A stretch of DNA of 44,165 bases, taken from NCBI GenBank assembly GCA_964612675.1, contig CAZTDD010000047.1, positions 1 through 44,165 on the forward strand. The letters are read 5' to 3'. A program made the position numbers and the translations under genes. A model generated the notes under the pieces. It searched no databases, had not been told where the DNA came from, and saw only the letters and a program-made list of their open reading frames with translations. Source of the DNA: CAZTDD01 sp964612675. Its GTDB lineage: Bacteria; Hinthialibacterota; Hinthialibacteria; Hinthialibacterales; JAKPRU01. Each line of letters starts with the position of its first letter. Position 1 is the stretch's first letter. Of the stretch, positions 35,682 through 44,140 are shown in pieces.

Positions 35682-37709
35682 TCATTGCTCGGGAAATGCA
35701 TCGTACACGAGTACCTCGAAAGGATCGAGTTGGAAGCGGTGAGAATTTCCCGTCTTCATTGTAAAAGGAGTTTTGCCGTGATCGGATTCCCATGGACTTT
35801 TTAAGACATAACTCGTGGGAGCGCCGACGGGCAATTCAAACGCTTTCCCGATATCCACAGCAATGGCCGCAGGCTCTTGGCACGGATTGCGCAGCGCCAG
35901 AATCCCTTTCCTGCGCGACCAGGAGGCCCATCCATAAACCTCGCCGTTGCCCGGGTCCCCGCCGATCCAGTGCGTGTCGACAAGAACGTCTGCGTTTTCG
36001 TGAGCCCATTTGGCCGCTTCCGCCAAATCGTCCCAGTTCCGCTCGCTCATCATGCTGGGAGTAACATAAAGTTCTTGTAAACATGTCCCCGACGCAAAGA
36101 AGGATCGAAGTTCGTTGCGAATCTCGTCGGCAGAGTTGCCGCATTCCGAAGCGTAACCGTATCTCGCATGCGCAAATCCCTGCGTCATGAGCGAGTTGAT
36201 CGGGTAGAGCGGTCCTTTGCGGACCACACCGCGGTAGGTATCCATATCTCGATACGTGATCCATTGCTCGCGCTTCGGCCCTTCGCCGTGCCACCCCATA
36301 TCACGACCTCCGCGCCACGTCGAATCGCCGGACCATAGCCAAAAGGGCGACGGCCACGTCCCCGTGGTAATGCTGACAAACAGATCGGGCTTCGCCGCAC
36401 GCAGATCGTCGATTAAGCGAATCATCGCCTCGGTCTCGTCAAAACCTCGCGCCAGACCGTCAAATTTGAAAAAGTTCACGCCATTCGTCTGAATCATATT
36501 CAAACAAGTCTCTCGAAACCGCCGAAAATACCTTGGTTTAGACAATAGGAAACCCTGTTCGCCGATCTCGAATCCCTGTTCCTTGCCATACGCCAAACGA
36601 TCTTCTTTTGCTTTGCCGTATCCCCCAAACGGCGACATCCAAACGCCGAGCGCGCTGTTGTACCGGCGTGCGGCGGGCAGCATTTTGCCGAATCCGTTCG
36701 GGAAATTCTCCTCGATCATCCGCCATAGCGTCTTCGGATCGTCCCATCCGTCATCCCATACAAACGATTTCAATTCCACTCCCCGCTCCTCGATCAGTTC
36801 TTGACCGAACTCCTCAATCACTTCCAAACACTGTCGCTCGTTAATCTTCAGCCCCGCCCAACAGATGTCGTACCAGGAGTTGTAATGCAAAAACGGTCGA
36901 TAGGGATGCGCGCGATGGCGTTCGACATAATAGAGAAACCCCCGCCGCAGCTGGTCCTGCGGAGCAACGCCGACAGCGGAAGTCTGCTCGATGGGTATGC
37001 CGGGGCGCAGCGGTTGATTGCCTCCGCTCTCCACGATGGGGTGACTCAAGGTCAGGCTTCGGACACCGTGTTCCTCTCTCGTCTCACTTTCTGAATGGGG
37101 ACGCTCGTAACAGAAAAAGATATGCCCCGCCACAATGGGCGATCCGGGAACGCTTCCGACTACCTTGGGGTGCTGACCGTGTACTCCCACCAACTGCAAA
37201 CGCTCGACAGGAAGCGGATCTTCCTTCGCAAGGAACGTGAATGTCTGCCGGACGACGTTGCCTTCATCGCACAATGCGGCCTGCCAGGTGACTTCAAGAT
37301 TGCCGTCGTCGGACAACAGACCCGTTTCGAGAGTCCGGCCGGCATACCGCCGCGATTGTCCGGCTAAACCGGAAGAACCAGAGAGGACACCCGTCGAAGG
37401 CGATTTCGCCAGATGCAAATCCGAGGCGTTGATAACCTTGCCGTCCTGTAAAACCAATCGAAAAAGCTCACTTCTACGCAAATCGATTTCTTCATTCGCG
37501 AGACGGTTCTCAATCAACAGCGGCCTAATAGAGTCATTCGCGGTAGTCCAGACAAAAGAAAGTGCGCTATTCTCCAGCGACATTCGATCTTCATCTATTG
37601 TGGATACGGCGGACCCGGGAGAAGGTCCCGGGAACTCGATAGCGTTTACGGATAGAGAACCGAAATTCAAAACAAAGAAAACGCAAAGGCAAAGAAGGTA
37701 TGTCCTCAT
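35682..37709 (-). CDS. Secreted GH36/alpha-galactosidase-like glycoside hydrolase
   Basis: This is a 675-residue exported enzyme-like protein with a signal peptide (MRTYLLCLCVFFVLNFGSLSVNA). The N-terminal beta-sandwich is at about 25-265. The TIM barrel that follows has LHYNSWYDICWAGL (274-287), SFVWDDGWDDP (315-325), ALGVWMSPFGGYG (353-364) and the nucleophile-like FFKFDG with Asp417. The acid/base candidate is the Asp of SGDSTWRGGRD. A C-terminal beta domain ends the protein. This layout is that of clan GH-D (GH36/GH27). Relatives are often misannotated as enterotoxins. The substrate cannot be read. It is the first gene of the secreted operon, with GAGG upstream of the ATG. Confidence 0.8.
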   Translation of the reverse strand: MRTYLLCLCVFFVLNFGSLSVNAIEFPGPSPGSAVSTIDEDRMSLENSALSFVWTTANDSIRPLLIENRLANEEIDLRRSELFRLVLQDGKVINASDLHLAKSPSTGVLSGSSGLAGQSRRYAGRTLETGLLSDDGNLEVTWQAALCDEGNVVRQTFTFLAKEDPLPVERLQLVGVHGQHPKVVGSVPGSPIVAGHIFFCYERPHSESETREEHGVRSLTLSHPIVESGGNQPLRPGIPIEQTSAVGVAPQDQLRRGFLYYVERHRAHPYRPFLHYNSWYDICWAGLKINERQCLEVIEEFGQELIEERGVELKSFVWDDGWDDPKTLWRMIEENFPNGFGKMLPAARRYNSALGVWMSPFGGYGKAKEDRLAYGKEQGFEIGEQGFLLSKPRYFRRFRETCLNMIQTNGVNFFKFDGLARGFDETEAMIRLIDDLRAAKPDLFVSITTGTWPSPFWLWSGDSTWRGGRDMGWHGEGPKREQWITYRDMDTYRGVVRKGPLYPINSLMTQGFAHARYGYASECGNSADEIRNELRSFFASGTCLQELYVTPSMMSERNWDDLAEAAKWAHENADVLVDTHWIGGDPGNGEVYGWASWSRRKGILALRNPCQEPAAIAVDIGKAFELPVGAPTSYVLKSPWESDHGKTPFTMKTGNSHRFQLDPFEVLVYDAFPEQ

Positions 37710-37914
37710 GGCCTGAATCCTCGTATCATTTGAATTCCTAAACTGAAAACAAACTGTCAGAGGAAAACGGGGACAGAGACTCCCGGTTTCTTCCCATACT
37801 TATCCCACGTCTGACGCAACAGTTCAATCGAACAGGTACAGATTATGAGAGGAAGCTGGTCGGAAATCAAATGCCGGCAGGAAACAGAATCAAGAATAAA
37901 AAGAACGCCTCACC

Positions 37915-38787
37915 TTACGAAGCGCTTTCGTCCGCCTTTTCTGATTCCTGATTCTTCTCTTTCAAGAATTGGACGGTTTTGGTGAGCAGTCCTCGAAAAC
38001 GGAGCAAACGATCGGTATCGAGGTTGGATTTGGGCTGATAGTCGTCGGGAGTCAGCAGGGAGGCAGCCACTGTCTTCTCTCGGGGATCCTTACTCTGTAA
38101 ATCCAAGAGCCCGGCCCCCTTCAGAAAGGTGGCCAGTTGTTTTCGTGGGGCGCGTTTTATGGGATCGCGAATCTCGTCCCCATCCATCATGGCCGAACGC
38201 ACATATTCGAGAACGCCCCGTTGAGTCCCGGGGTACCCCGTCAATCCGCGTAGTTCTTCTGCGGACAAATCTTCCTCTATTTCAAACTTGTTGGCAATCT
38301 CACCGACTTTCATTGGTCTTGTTGTAGACTTCGAGAAAAGCCCTGCTTTCTCCGTCACAGTCGGCATTTTGCCGCCGTTTGCATGTTTGACTCGATTCTT
38401 GTGAATATCGAGAACTGCGTTCGCTTCCAACGAGTATCCCGCCGCTTTCAAAAGGCCGACCAGACGTGTGATCTTACGATTCTGGAAATAGCGCGCCTTC
38501 ATTTCCCATCCGAAGACATAGTTGCCAAGTTCATCCAAGAAATCATTGAACAGTTTGGAAACGTCTTTCCAGATATCCTCGTTGGATTTTCCGGCAGCCA
38601 CGATACTCTCGATCGGTCCATCGATATTTCCGGTGGCCGGTCCTCCATCGACAGCTGCTCCCCCTTGCTGACTCGCGAGCATATCACGCTTCACTTGGTC
38701 CAGTTCATGAGCTGCGGCATGCATCGCGACCCTACGCTGGGCCTCATCTGTGTCCAATTTGCGCTTGGCTGATGTTTTTTTCTTCAT
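37915..38787 (-). CDS. Hypothetical protein, unknown family
   Basis: This is a 290-residue, highly charged, largely helical cytoplasmic protein. It has a lysine-rich N-terminus (MKKKTSAKRKLDTD), a Gly/Ala linker near residues 40-55, then helices rich in Lys/Glu and a charged tail (EKNQESEKADESAS). There is no signal peptide, membrane segment, cysteine motif or known domain. AAGGA precedes the ATG. It has its own promoter (38932-38960) just after the selD terminator, so it is independent of its neighbours. Confidence 0.65.
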   Translation of the reverse strand: MKKKTSAKRKLDTDEAQRRVAMHAAAHELDQVKRDMLASQQGGAAVDGGPATGNIDGPIESIVAAGKSNEDIWKDVSKLFNDFLDELGNYVFGWEMKARYFQNRKITRLVGLLKAAGYSLEANAVLDIHKNRVKHANGGKMPTVTEKAGLFSKSTTRPMKVGEIANKFEIEEDLSAEELRGLTGYPGTQRGVLEYVRSAMMDGDEIRDPIKRAPRKQLATFLKGAGLLDLQSKDPREKTVAASLLTPDDYQPKSNLDTDRLLRFRGLLTKTVQFLKEKNQESEKADESAS

Positions 38788-38931
38788 GGGTCCTTGTCGT
38801 AGCGCCCCACTGAACGCTCAATACCCGCCTTTCGACAACACTCACGAGCAGTGTCGTCTCCCCTTCCTCCGGTCATTTCACTACATAGCCAGACAATGAA
38901 TATTACAGTTTTTCATTTTCATATTACACCC

Positions 38932-38960
38932 ATGTTATGCCTCTTGGCTAGCCCCTTCAA
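38932..38960 (-). promoter_or_regulatory. Promoter of the orphan gene at 37915-38787
   Basis: On the minus strand, TTGAAG (38960-38955) is followed after 17 bases by TAACAT (38937-38932), leaving a leader of about 145 bases. Confidence 0.5.
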
Positions 38961-38961
38961 G

Positions 38962-38988
38962 AAAAAAAACTCATATTCCGCCCGGAAT
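38962..38988 (-). terminator. Terminator of the selA-selD operon
   Basis: On the minus strand a short hairpin ATTCC-GGGC-GGAAT (38988-38975) is followed by ATGAG and eight T residues (38969-38962), about 40 bases after selD. The stem is weak but the T-run is strong. Confidence 0.55.
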
Positions 38989-39029
38989 TAACGAATACGC
39001 GTATCGTACGTCTTCATCGAGGCCCCAAT

Positions 39030-40691
39030 TCACGGTGTGTCCAGCGTTCGCCAGATCTCTTCGTACAACATTTTAGACGGTGCCCCGCTGAACGAGATCG
39101 CCAGCCAGGCTGCTTCGTCGATCTCCGTGCGGGACAATCCGTCCGCAAGTGCACCTTCGATGTGAATTTGCAGGCAAGGTTCACAGCGCTGAGCGACTGA
39201 CAGCGCAATGTTCAAGAGGCGCTTGGTTCTCGCGTCTACGCCGCCGGGCGCGTTAACACTCTTCATGAAATTTCTAAATGCATCGGCGGACCCTCCCGCG
39301 GACGAGGTCGAGACATCCTCCGCCGGTCTCAAACCACTCTCGCAAACACCTTCCGCATGCCCACCGCCTGCGCAACAGGCGAAATCCGCCGGTGGGGTTT
39401 CGCAACAGGGGTGTTCTGCTGCGACCTCAGGTGTCTGATGCGCACGATACTCCCCGATCATCTGACCGGGTTCGCCAAGAGTCGCTTCCACCGCATGTGA
39501 CTGTTTCGATACAAAGTCCCCCACGTGAGAGGTTGAATCGTGCCCTCGAGCCCGCATGGCTTCAACAAAGGGCTCAACGCTTTTTTCAGGGAGTGCGATC
39601 AATAGCCCGCCCGAGGTCTGCGCGTCATACATCAGCGAGAGAATATCTTCTCCATCTTTCCCAATAATCGCAACTTCGTCCGTAAACGCCTCTCGATTTC
39701 TCTCGATCGCGCCGGGGATGACGCCATAGCGAACACAAGCGAACGCCTCGGCAAACACAGGCACCGACGACAAATCCAGTCTCGCGGTCACACCGCTGTG
39801 CCGGGCGAGCTCGCAGAGATGCCCGATCAAACTGAATCCCGTTACATCTGTGCAGGCATGAGCGCCGAATTCCACCATGAGTTCTGCGGCGTCTTTGTTG
39901 AGTGTAGCCATTGAGCGGCTCGCCAGTTGAGCGGCCTCCTCCGACACACGCCCGATCTGGCTGGCAAACGAAATGACACCGGTTCCGATGGGCTTGGTGA
40001 GTACCAGCCCATCCCCGGGCTGGGCGCCGCTGTTGGAAACGGCTCCCGTTCCCTTCACGAGACCGGTCACCGCAAATCCCCCTTTGATTTCTTCGTCGTT
40101 GATACTGTGACCCCCGACAACACTGACACCCGCCTCGCGCATCGTGTCAATCCCGCCGCGAAGGATATCCGCCATCAACTCATGGGGAAGTTCCTCAATA
40201 GGAAAACCCACTATCGAAAGAGCGCAGATCGGTCGACCTCCCATCGCATAAACATCGCTGACCGAATTCGCCGCACAGATTTGACCGAAAACATAGGGAT
40301 CGTCCACAACCGGAGAAAACACATCCACGGTCTGAACCAGATTATATTCACCGTCGATACGATAGATCCCTGCGTCGTCACCGGCCGCCACGCCGACGAG
40401 CACGTTCGAGTCATCATACGAGGGCAGCTCGGCCAGGACACGCTTCAAGTCCGCCGACCCGATCTTTGAAGCGCAGCCGGCCTTACGCACATGCCGCGTT
40501 AGTTTGACCTTCTCTTTCGGGGGATCTGGGCGTTCGCCTGCGCAGGGACAGAGGTTTTGCTCCTTAAGAATGTCGCAGGGACACGGCTGTTTCGGATTGC
40601 AGACACAATGTCCCAACGCCATGGAACGTTTCATGATGACGGCACGTTTTTCTGGAAATCGCATAGTTAACTTGTCCTCCACCGAATCCAT
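39030..40691 (-). CDS. selD: Selenide, water dikinase fused to an AhpD/CMD-like domain
   Basis: SelD makes selenophosphate from selenide, ATP and water. The SelD core (about 62-412) has the catalytic pair Cys73 and Lys76 in AGCASK (E. coli Cys17/Lys20; a Cys form, not Sec). It also carries VAAGDDAGIY, DPYVFGQICAANSVSDVYAMGG, VGGHSI, TDVTGFSLIGHL and YDAQTSGGLL. Two unusual parts flank it. The N-terminal 60 residues hold six cysteines in CxC pairs (29/31, 37/39, 48/50). A Cys-rich linker (CC 429-430, CC 439-440, Cys450) leads into about 75 residues like carboxymuconolactone decarboxylase/AhpD, with C503-E-P-C506-LQI-H510. The gene starts directly after the selA stop. Alternative starts exist at 40664 and 40634. 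Confidence 0.92.
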   Translation of the reverse strand: MDSVEDKLTMRFPEKRAVIMKRSMALGHCVCNPKQPCPCDILKEQNLCPCAGERPDPPKEKVKLTRHVRKAGCASKIGSADLKRVLAELPSYDDSNVLVGVAAGDDAGIYRIDGEYNLVQTVDVFSPVVDDPYVFGQICAANSVSDVYAMGGRPICALSIVGFPIEELPHELMADILRGGIDTMREAGVSVVGGHSINDEEIKGGFAVTGLVKGTGAVSNSGAQPGDGLVLTKPIGTGVISFASQIGRVSEEAAQLASRSMATLNKDAAELMVEFGAHACTDVTGFSLIGHLCELARHSGVTARLDLSSVPVFAEAFACVRYGVIPGAIERNREAFTDEVAIIGKDGEDILSLMYDAQTSGGLLIALPEKSVEPFVEAMRARGHDSTSHVGDFVSKQSHAVEATLGEPGQMIGEYRAHQTPEVAAEHPCCETPPADFACCAGGGHAEGVCESGLRPAEDVSTSSAGGSADAFRNFMKSVNAPGGVDARTKRLLNIALSVAQRCEPCLQIHIEGALADGLSRTEIDEAAWLAISFSGAPSKMLYEEIWRTLDTP

Positions 40692-42071
40692 CTACTTCAA
40701 TTCAACAATCTTCTTCACAGCCGCTTCGATCCGCTCATCGTCCCCTTCTAATAACGTACGAACGTCCAGCAGCACCATTTCGTCTCGCACTCTGGGAATT
40801 ACGGAGGGATCGCCCGTTCGAAGACGGCGGGCCAGCTCCGCAGCGGAAAACCGCTCGTGACGCAGCGCCACAAGGCTGGTGTCCAAAGTCGCATCGGGCA
40901 GCGAGCCGCCTCCACAGGCACTCTCCCCCTGAATAACGTCACAGGAAGTGTATTTCGATAGTCGCTCTGACAGCGCCACAGCACGTTCACGCAAATCATC
41001 AGGTTTCAAAGCGATCATTCGCAGCGTGGGGACCTTTTCAAGAAGCGTTTCCGGATTCAGGTAGAGCTTCAGCGTGGCTTCAAGTGCGGCAATCGTGAAC
41101 TTGCCAACGCGCAGCGCACGAGCCAACGGGTGCTTGCGGATTTGGTTAATGTATTCTTTCTTGCCGACAATCAACCCAGCTTGCGGACCGCTGAGCAGTT
41201 TATCGCCGCTGGCGAGAGCGACGTCCGCCCCGTTGGCGATACTGGCCTGCATCGTCGGCTCTTTCGGAAGACCGTACTGGCTCAGATCTACGAACGCTCC
41301 GCAGCCGAGATCGTCCACCATCGCCAGACCGTGCCGATGAGCCAAATCGGAAAGGTCGGCAGTGGATACCTGCTGGCTGAAACCGATGATCCGGTAGTTG
41401 CTCGGGTTGACACGAAGCAGAACGCGGGTCTCTTCGGTGATCGCGTTCTCGTAATCGCGAAGATGGGTTTTGTTCGTCGTGCCGACTTCGACCATCCGAG
41501 CGCCGCTCTGTGCGATGACATCCGGCAGCCGGAATGAGCCGCCGATTTCGATGAGTTGGCCCCGTGAGACGATTAGCTCCTTACCTGCAGAAAGCGCCGC
41601 TAAGACGAGGAGTGTGGCAGCGGCGTTGTTGTTGACGACGGTCGCCGCTTCGGCTCCGGTCAATTCAACAAGCAGTTCCTCGACCACGTCGTCTCGGCGT
41701 CCCCGCGTACCGTCTTCGAGATCGATTTGAAGGTTACAGCAGCCATCCAGCTGAGTAAGCGCGTCAATGGCCTCTTTGGGGAGAACCGCTCGTCCGAGGC
41801 CTGTGTGGAGGATGATTCCGGTCGCGTTGACTACCTTGTGCAGTCCGGTGCCTTGTCGTTCCGATAGAACACCAAGTACTTCTGAGGCAACATCGTCGAG
41901 AGACAGTTCGCTTTGCTCCGTTATACCCGAGCGAATCCTGTTCAGAACATGCCGTGTCGCGTCTACGATCTGCGTATGCGAGAATGTATCGACACCGGTC
42001 AGCCGTTTGACGGCCGAGACCGCTTTGTCAACAGAGGGCAAAAGGCTGCGTGGATCGGGCGATTGTTTCAT
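40692..42071 (-). CDS. selA: L-seryl-tRNA(Sec) selenium transferase
   Basis: This PLP enzyme converts Ser-tRNA(Sec) to Sec-tRNA(Sec) using selenophosphate from SelD. It has 459 residues, the normal length. Visible marks are NATGIILHTGLGRA (82-95), VVNNNAAATLL (145-155), SRGQLIEIGGSFRLPD, VDDLGCGAFVD and the PLP lysine Lys291 in ASGDKLLSGPQAG. It forms a two-gene unit with selD, whose ATG immediately follows this stop codon. No selB or tRNA-Sec was recognised in the window, and no gene here shows an in-frame UGA. The ribosome binding site before the ATG at 42071 is weak, and no clean promoter was found in the 90 bases upstream. Confidence 0.95.
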   Translation of the reverse strand: MKQSPDPRSLLPSVDKAVSAVKRLTGVDTFSHTQIVDATRHVLNRIRSGITEQSELSLDDVASEVLGVLSERQGTGLHKVVNATGIILHTGLGRAVLPKEAIDALTQLDGCCNLQIDLEDGTRGRRDDVVEELLVELTGAEAATVVNNNAAATLLVLAALSAGKELIVSRGQLIEIGGSFRLPDVIAQSGARMVEVGTTNKTHLRDYENAITEETRVLLRVNPSNYRIIGFSQQVSTADLSDLAHRHGLAMVDDLGCGAFVDLSQYGLPKEPTMQASIANGADVALASGDKLLSGPQAGLIVGKKEYINQIRKHPLARALRVGKFTIAALEATLKLYLNPETLLEKVPTLRMIALKPDDLRERAVALSERLSKYTSCDVIQGESACGGGSLPDATLDTSLVALRHERFSAAELARRLRTGDPSVIPRVRDEMVLLDVRTLLEGDDERIEAAVKKIVELK

Positions 42072-42145
42072 GATTCAGTGGTTGTATTATTTCAACCCCA
42101 CCTGGCCCCAATTTTGACGGCCCGTAAAAAAGTGAATGGCATACA

Positions 42146-42298
42146 GGAAGTGAGGTTATCAACCCCCTCTGTATCTCCCCCAGACTTTGGGGGAGAAAAC
42201 AACCCAGCTGCGTCCGTTCCTTTTCCTCCCCCGAAGATCGGGGGAGGAATCTCATGGCTTGCCGAAGGCAAACATGAGAGCCGTAGAGGAGGGGGTTG
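42146..42298. repeat. Dispersed palindromic repeat, copy C
   Basis: The element is bounded by CAACCCCCTC (42160-42169) and GAGGGGGTTG (42289-42298). It has two internal hairpins of the CTCCCCC/GGGGGAG type (42175-42195 and 42225-42245). Compared with copy A it carries an extra segment of about 35 bases that is itself a hairpin (CTCATG..TTGCC-GAA-GGCAA..CATGAG, 42251-42278). The lead-in GGAAGTGAGGT (42146-42156) is shared with copy A. Confidence 0.75.
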
Positions 42299-42591
42299 AG
42301 GTCTCCTCCTGATGTATCGCTAGAGTACTTCTTGTGTCAAGCGTGAGAAAGGGAGGAGACAGAGGGTGTTTCTGTATCGGGCTCATCGAGGGCGCATCCG
42401 GTTGCGACGGCCCGAGCTCACGGATTCGTCGAACCTTTATACCACCGAAAATCTGCTTTATTTCATTCCGACTGGTTCAGTAAGAAGAAGGATGGAAAGT
42501 CAAGCCTCGTACTAATGACACACCCCCGGCACACGGCGTGCCGGAAAGCGAGCCCCCAGGACCAACACCAAGTTTCGCTTTCTCAGGAAAG

Positions 42592-42620
42592 TTGACAAGG
42601 TAAGACGGGTTGAGTATCGT
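42592..42620 (+). promoter_or_regulatory. Promoter of the Gfo/Idh/MocA oxidoreductase gene
   Basis: A perfect TTGACA (42592-42597), a 17-base spacer and TATCGT (42615-42620) lie about 78 bases before the start codon. Confidence 0.5.
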
Positions 42621-42697
42621 GGCGATGCCCTAGGCTGAGAAACCTCAGGAGTCCAAATCCCGTAATCTGTGTGCAAACAACGCAGAGGAGCAAAACG

Positions 42698-44125
42698 ATG
42701 AAACAAGACAAAAACCATTCATCCCGAATCGTATCCAGACGCTCTGTGCTCAAAGGTGGAGCGGCTGCAGTCTCTTCCTTTATGTTGGTACCCCGTCAAG
42801 TGCTCGGAAAGAGCGAAAGTGCGGCTCCGAGCGAAAGACTGAATGTGGCCGTCATCGGAACCGGCGGTCGAGGCACTCAACACATGAAAGAGCTGCTTCG
42901 CCAAGAGGACGTACGAGTCCCGGCAATTTGCGATGTAACGAAGGAAGCGGATTACGGTCGATTCTACTACGGCGGTGTCGCGGGTCGTGGACCGGCTGAG
43001 GAAATAGTCAATATGTATTATGCCGACAACGAGGAGACAAAGCATTACGGAAAATGCGGTGTGTATCTCGATTTCCGGAAGATGTTTGACAAGGAAAAAG
43101 AGATCGATGCCGTTGTTGTCGCCACGCCGGATCACGGTCACGCAATCACATCGATAGGAGCAATCGAGCGAGGGAAACACGTCTACTGTGAGAAGCCCCT
43201 GGCCCCTACGGTATACGAGAGTCGGAAGATCACGGAAGCGGCCCGCAAGATGGGCGTTGCCACGCAACTGGGGAATCAAGGCCATAGCGGCGAGGGAATC
43301 CGTCAGACAGTTGAATGGATACGAGACGGGGCGATCGGTGAAATCCGAGAAGTCCACGCCTGGCACAACGGGGGCAGCCGCATCGGACTTCGGAAGGATT
43401 ACCCGAAGGACAAACCGCCGGTGCCGGAAGGTATGGACTGGGATCTGTGGCTGGGCCCGGCGAAGAAACGGCCTTACCATCCCGATTACGCACCGTATGT
43501 ATGGCGGGGTTGGTGGGATTTCGGCCCGGGAGCGCTGGGCGATTTCGGCTGCCACAACATGGATCCGGCGTTCTGGGCTCTCGACCTCAAGCATCCGACC
43601 ACCGTGGAAGGACGAGCATTTGGCTTGAGCCCCGTGACGACACCTCTCGCCTGCCTAATCTATTATGAATTCCCCAAACGAGGAAATCTGCCGCCCGTGA
43701 AACTCACCTGGTATAGCGGCCTGATGCCCCCGCGACCGGATGAATTGGAACCAGGCGAAGACCTTGTGGGGGATGGAAACGGTATCTTGTTTGTCGGCGA
43801 GTCCGGCAAAATCATGTGCCCGGGCTGGGCCGGCCCACCCACGTTGCTGCCGAAGTCAAAGCACGAATCGTATAAACGGCCTCCTGAGACACTAAAAAGA
43901 TCGAAGGGACACATGCGTGATTGGCTCGACGCGTGCAAAGGCGGCGATACCCCCAGCGCCGATTTTGAGTACGGCGGACTATTGAGCGAAGTCGTAATGC
44001 TGGGGAACGTTGCCATCCGCGCTCAGGAGAAACTAAGCTGGGACGGCAAAAACATGAAAGCCGCAAATTGCCCGAAGGCGGATCAGTATATCCGTCCGGA
44101 ATACCACAACGGCTGGGAAATCTGA
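42698..44125 (+). CDS. Tat-exported Gfo/Idh/MocA-family oxidoreductase
   Basis: This is a 475-residue NAD(P)-dependent oxidoreductase-like protein. I chose the ATG at 42698 (MKQDKNHSS), preceded by GAGGAG. A twin-arginine signal (SRRSVLKGGAAAVSSF) suggests export of the folded, cofactor-loaded protein. The Rossmann domain has VAVIGTGGRGTQH (near 50-62) and AVVVATPDHGHA, and the characteristic HVYCEKPLA contains the conserved Lys. The C-terminal substrate domain has WWDFGPGALGDFGCHNMD. Such Tat-exported members are abundant in Planctomycetes and Verrucomicrobia and are thought to act on sugars or inositols. The substrate is unknown. A strong hairpin follows at the window end. Confidence 0.92.
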   Translation: MKQDKNHSSRIVSRRSVLKGGAAAVSSFMLVPRQVLGKSESAAPSERLNVAVIGTGGRGTQHMKELLRQEDVRVPAICDVTKEADYGRFYYGGVAGRGPAEEIVNMYYADNEETKHYGKCGVYLDFRKMFDKEKEIDAVVVATPDHGHAITSIGAIERGKHVYCEKPLAPTVYESRKITEAARKMGVATQLGNQGHSGEGIRQTVEWIRDGAIGEIREVHAWHNGGSRIGLRKDYPKDKPPVPEGMDWDLWLGPAKKRPYHPDYAPYVWRGWWDFGPGALGDFGCHNMDPAFWALDLKHPTTVEGRAFGLSPVTTPLACLIYYEFPKRGNLPPVKLTWYSGLMPPRPDELEPGEDLVGDGNGILFVGESGKIMCPGWAGPPTLLPKSKHESYKRPPETLKRSKGHMRDWLDACKGGDTPSADFEYGGLLSEVVMLGNVAIRAQEKLSWDGKNMKAANCPKADQYIRPEYHNGWEI

Positions 44126-44140
44126 GGCAAACCAGTTGCG

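Larger units (their letters stand above)
42072..42697. other. Divergent intergenic region with repeat
   Basis: The region contains the palindromic repeat at 42146-42298 and the promoter at 42592-42620. The remainder (about 42300-42590) shows no gene or RNA fold that I recognise; a minus-strand frame at 42512-42718 lacks support. Confidence 0.6.

Noticed and set aside
40464..40475. Selenocysteine in SelD
   Set aside because: The catalytic position is encoded as Cys in AGCASK; no in-frame UGA is present.
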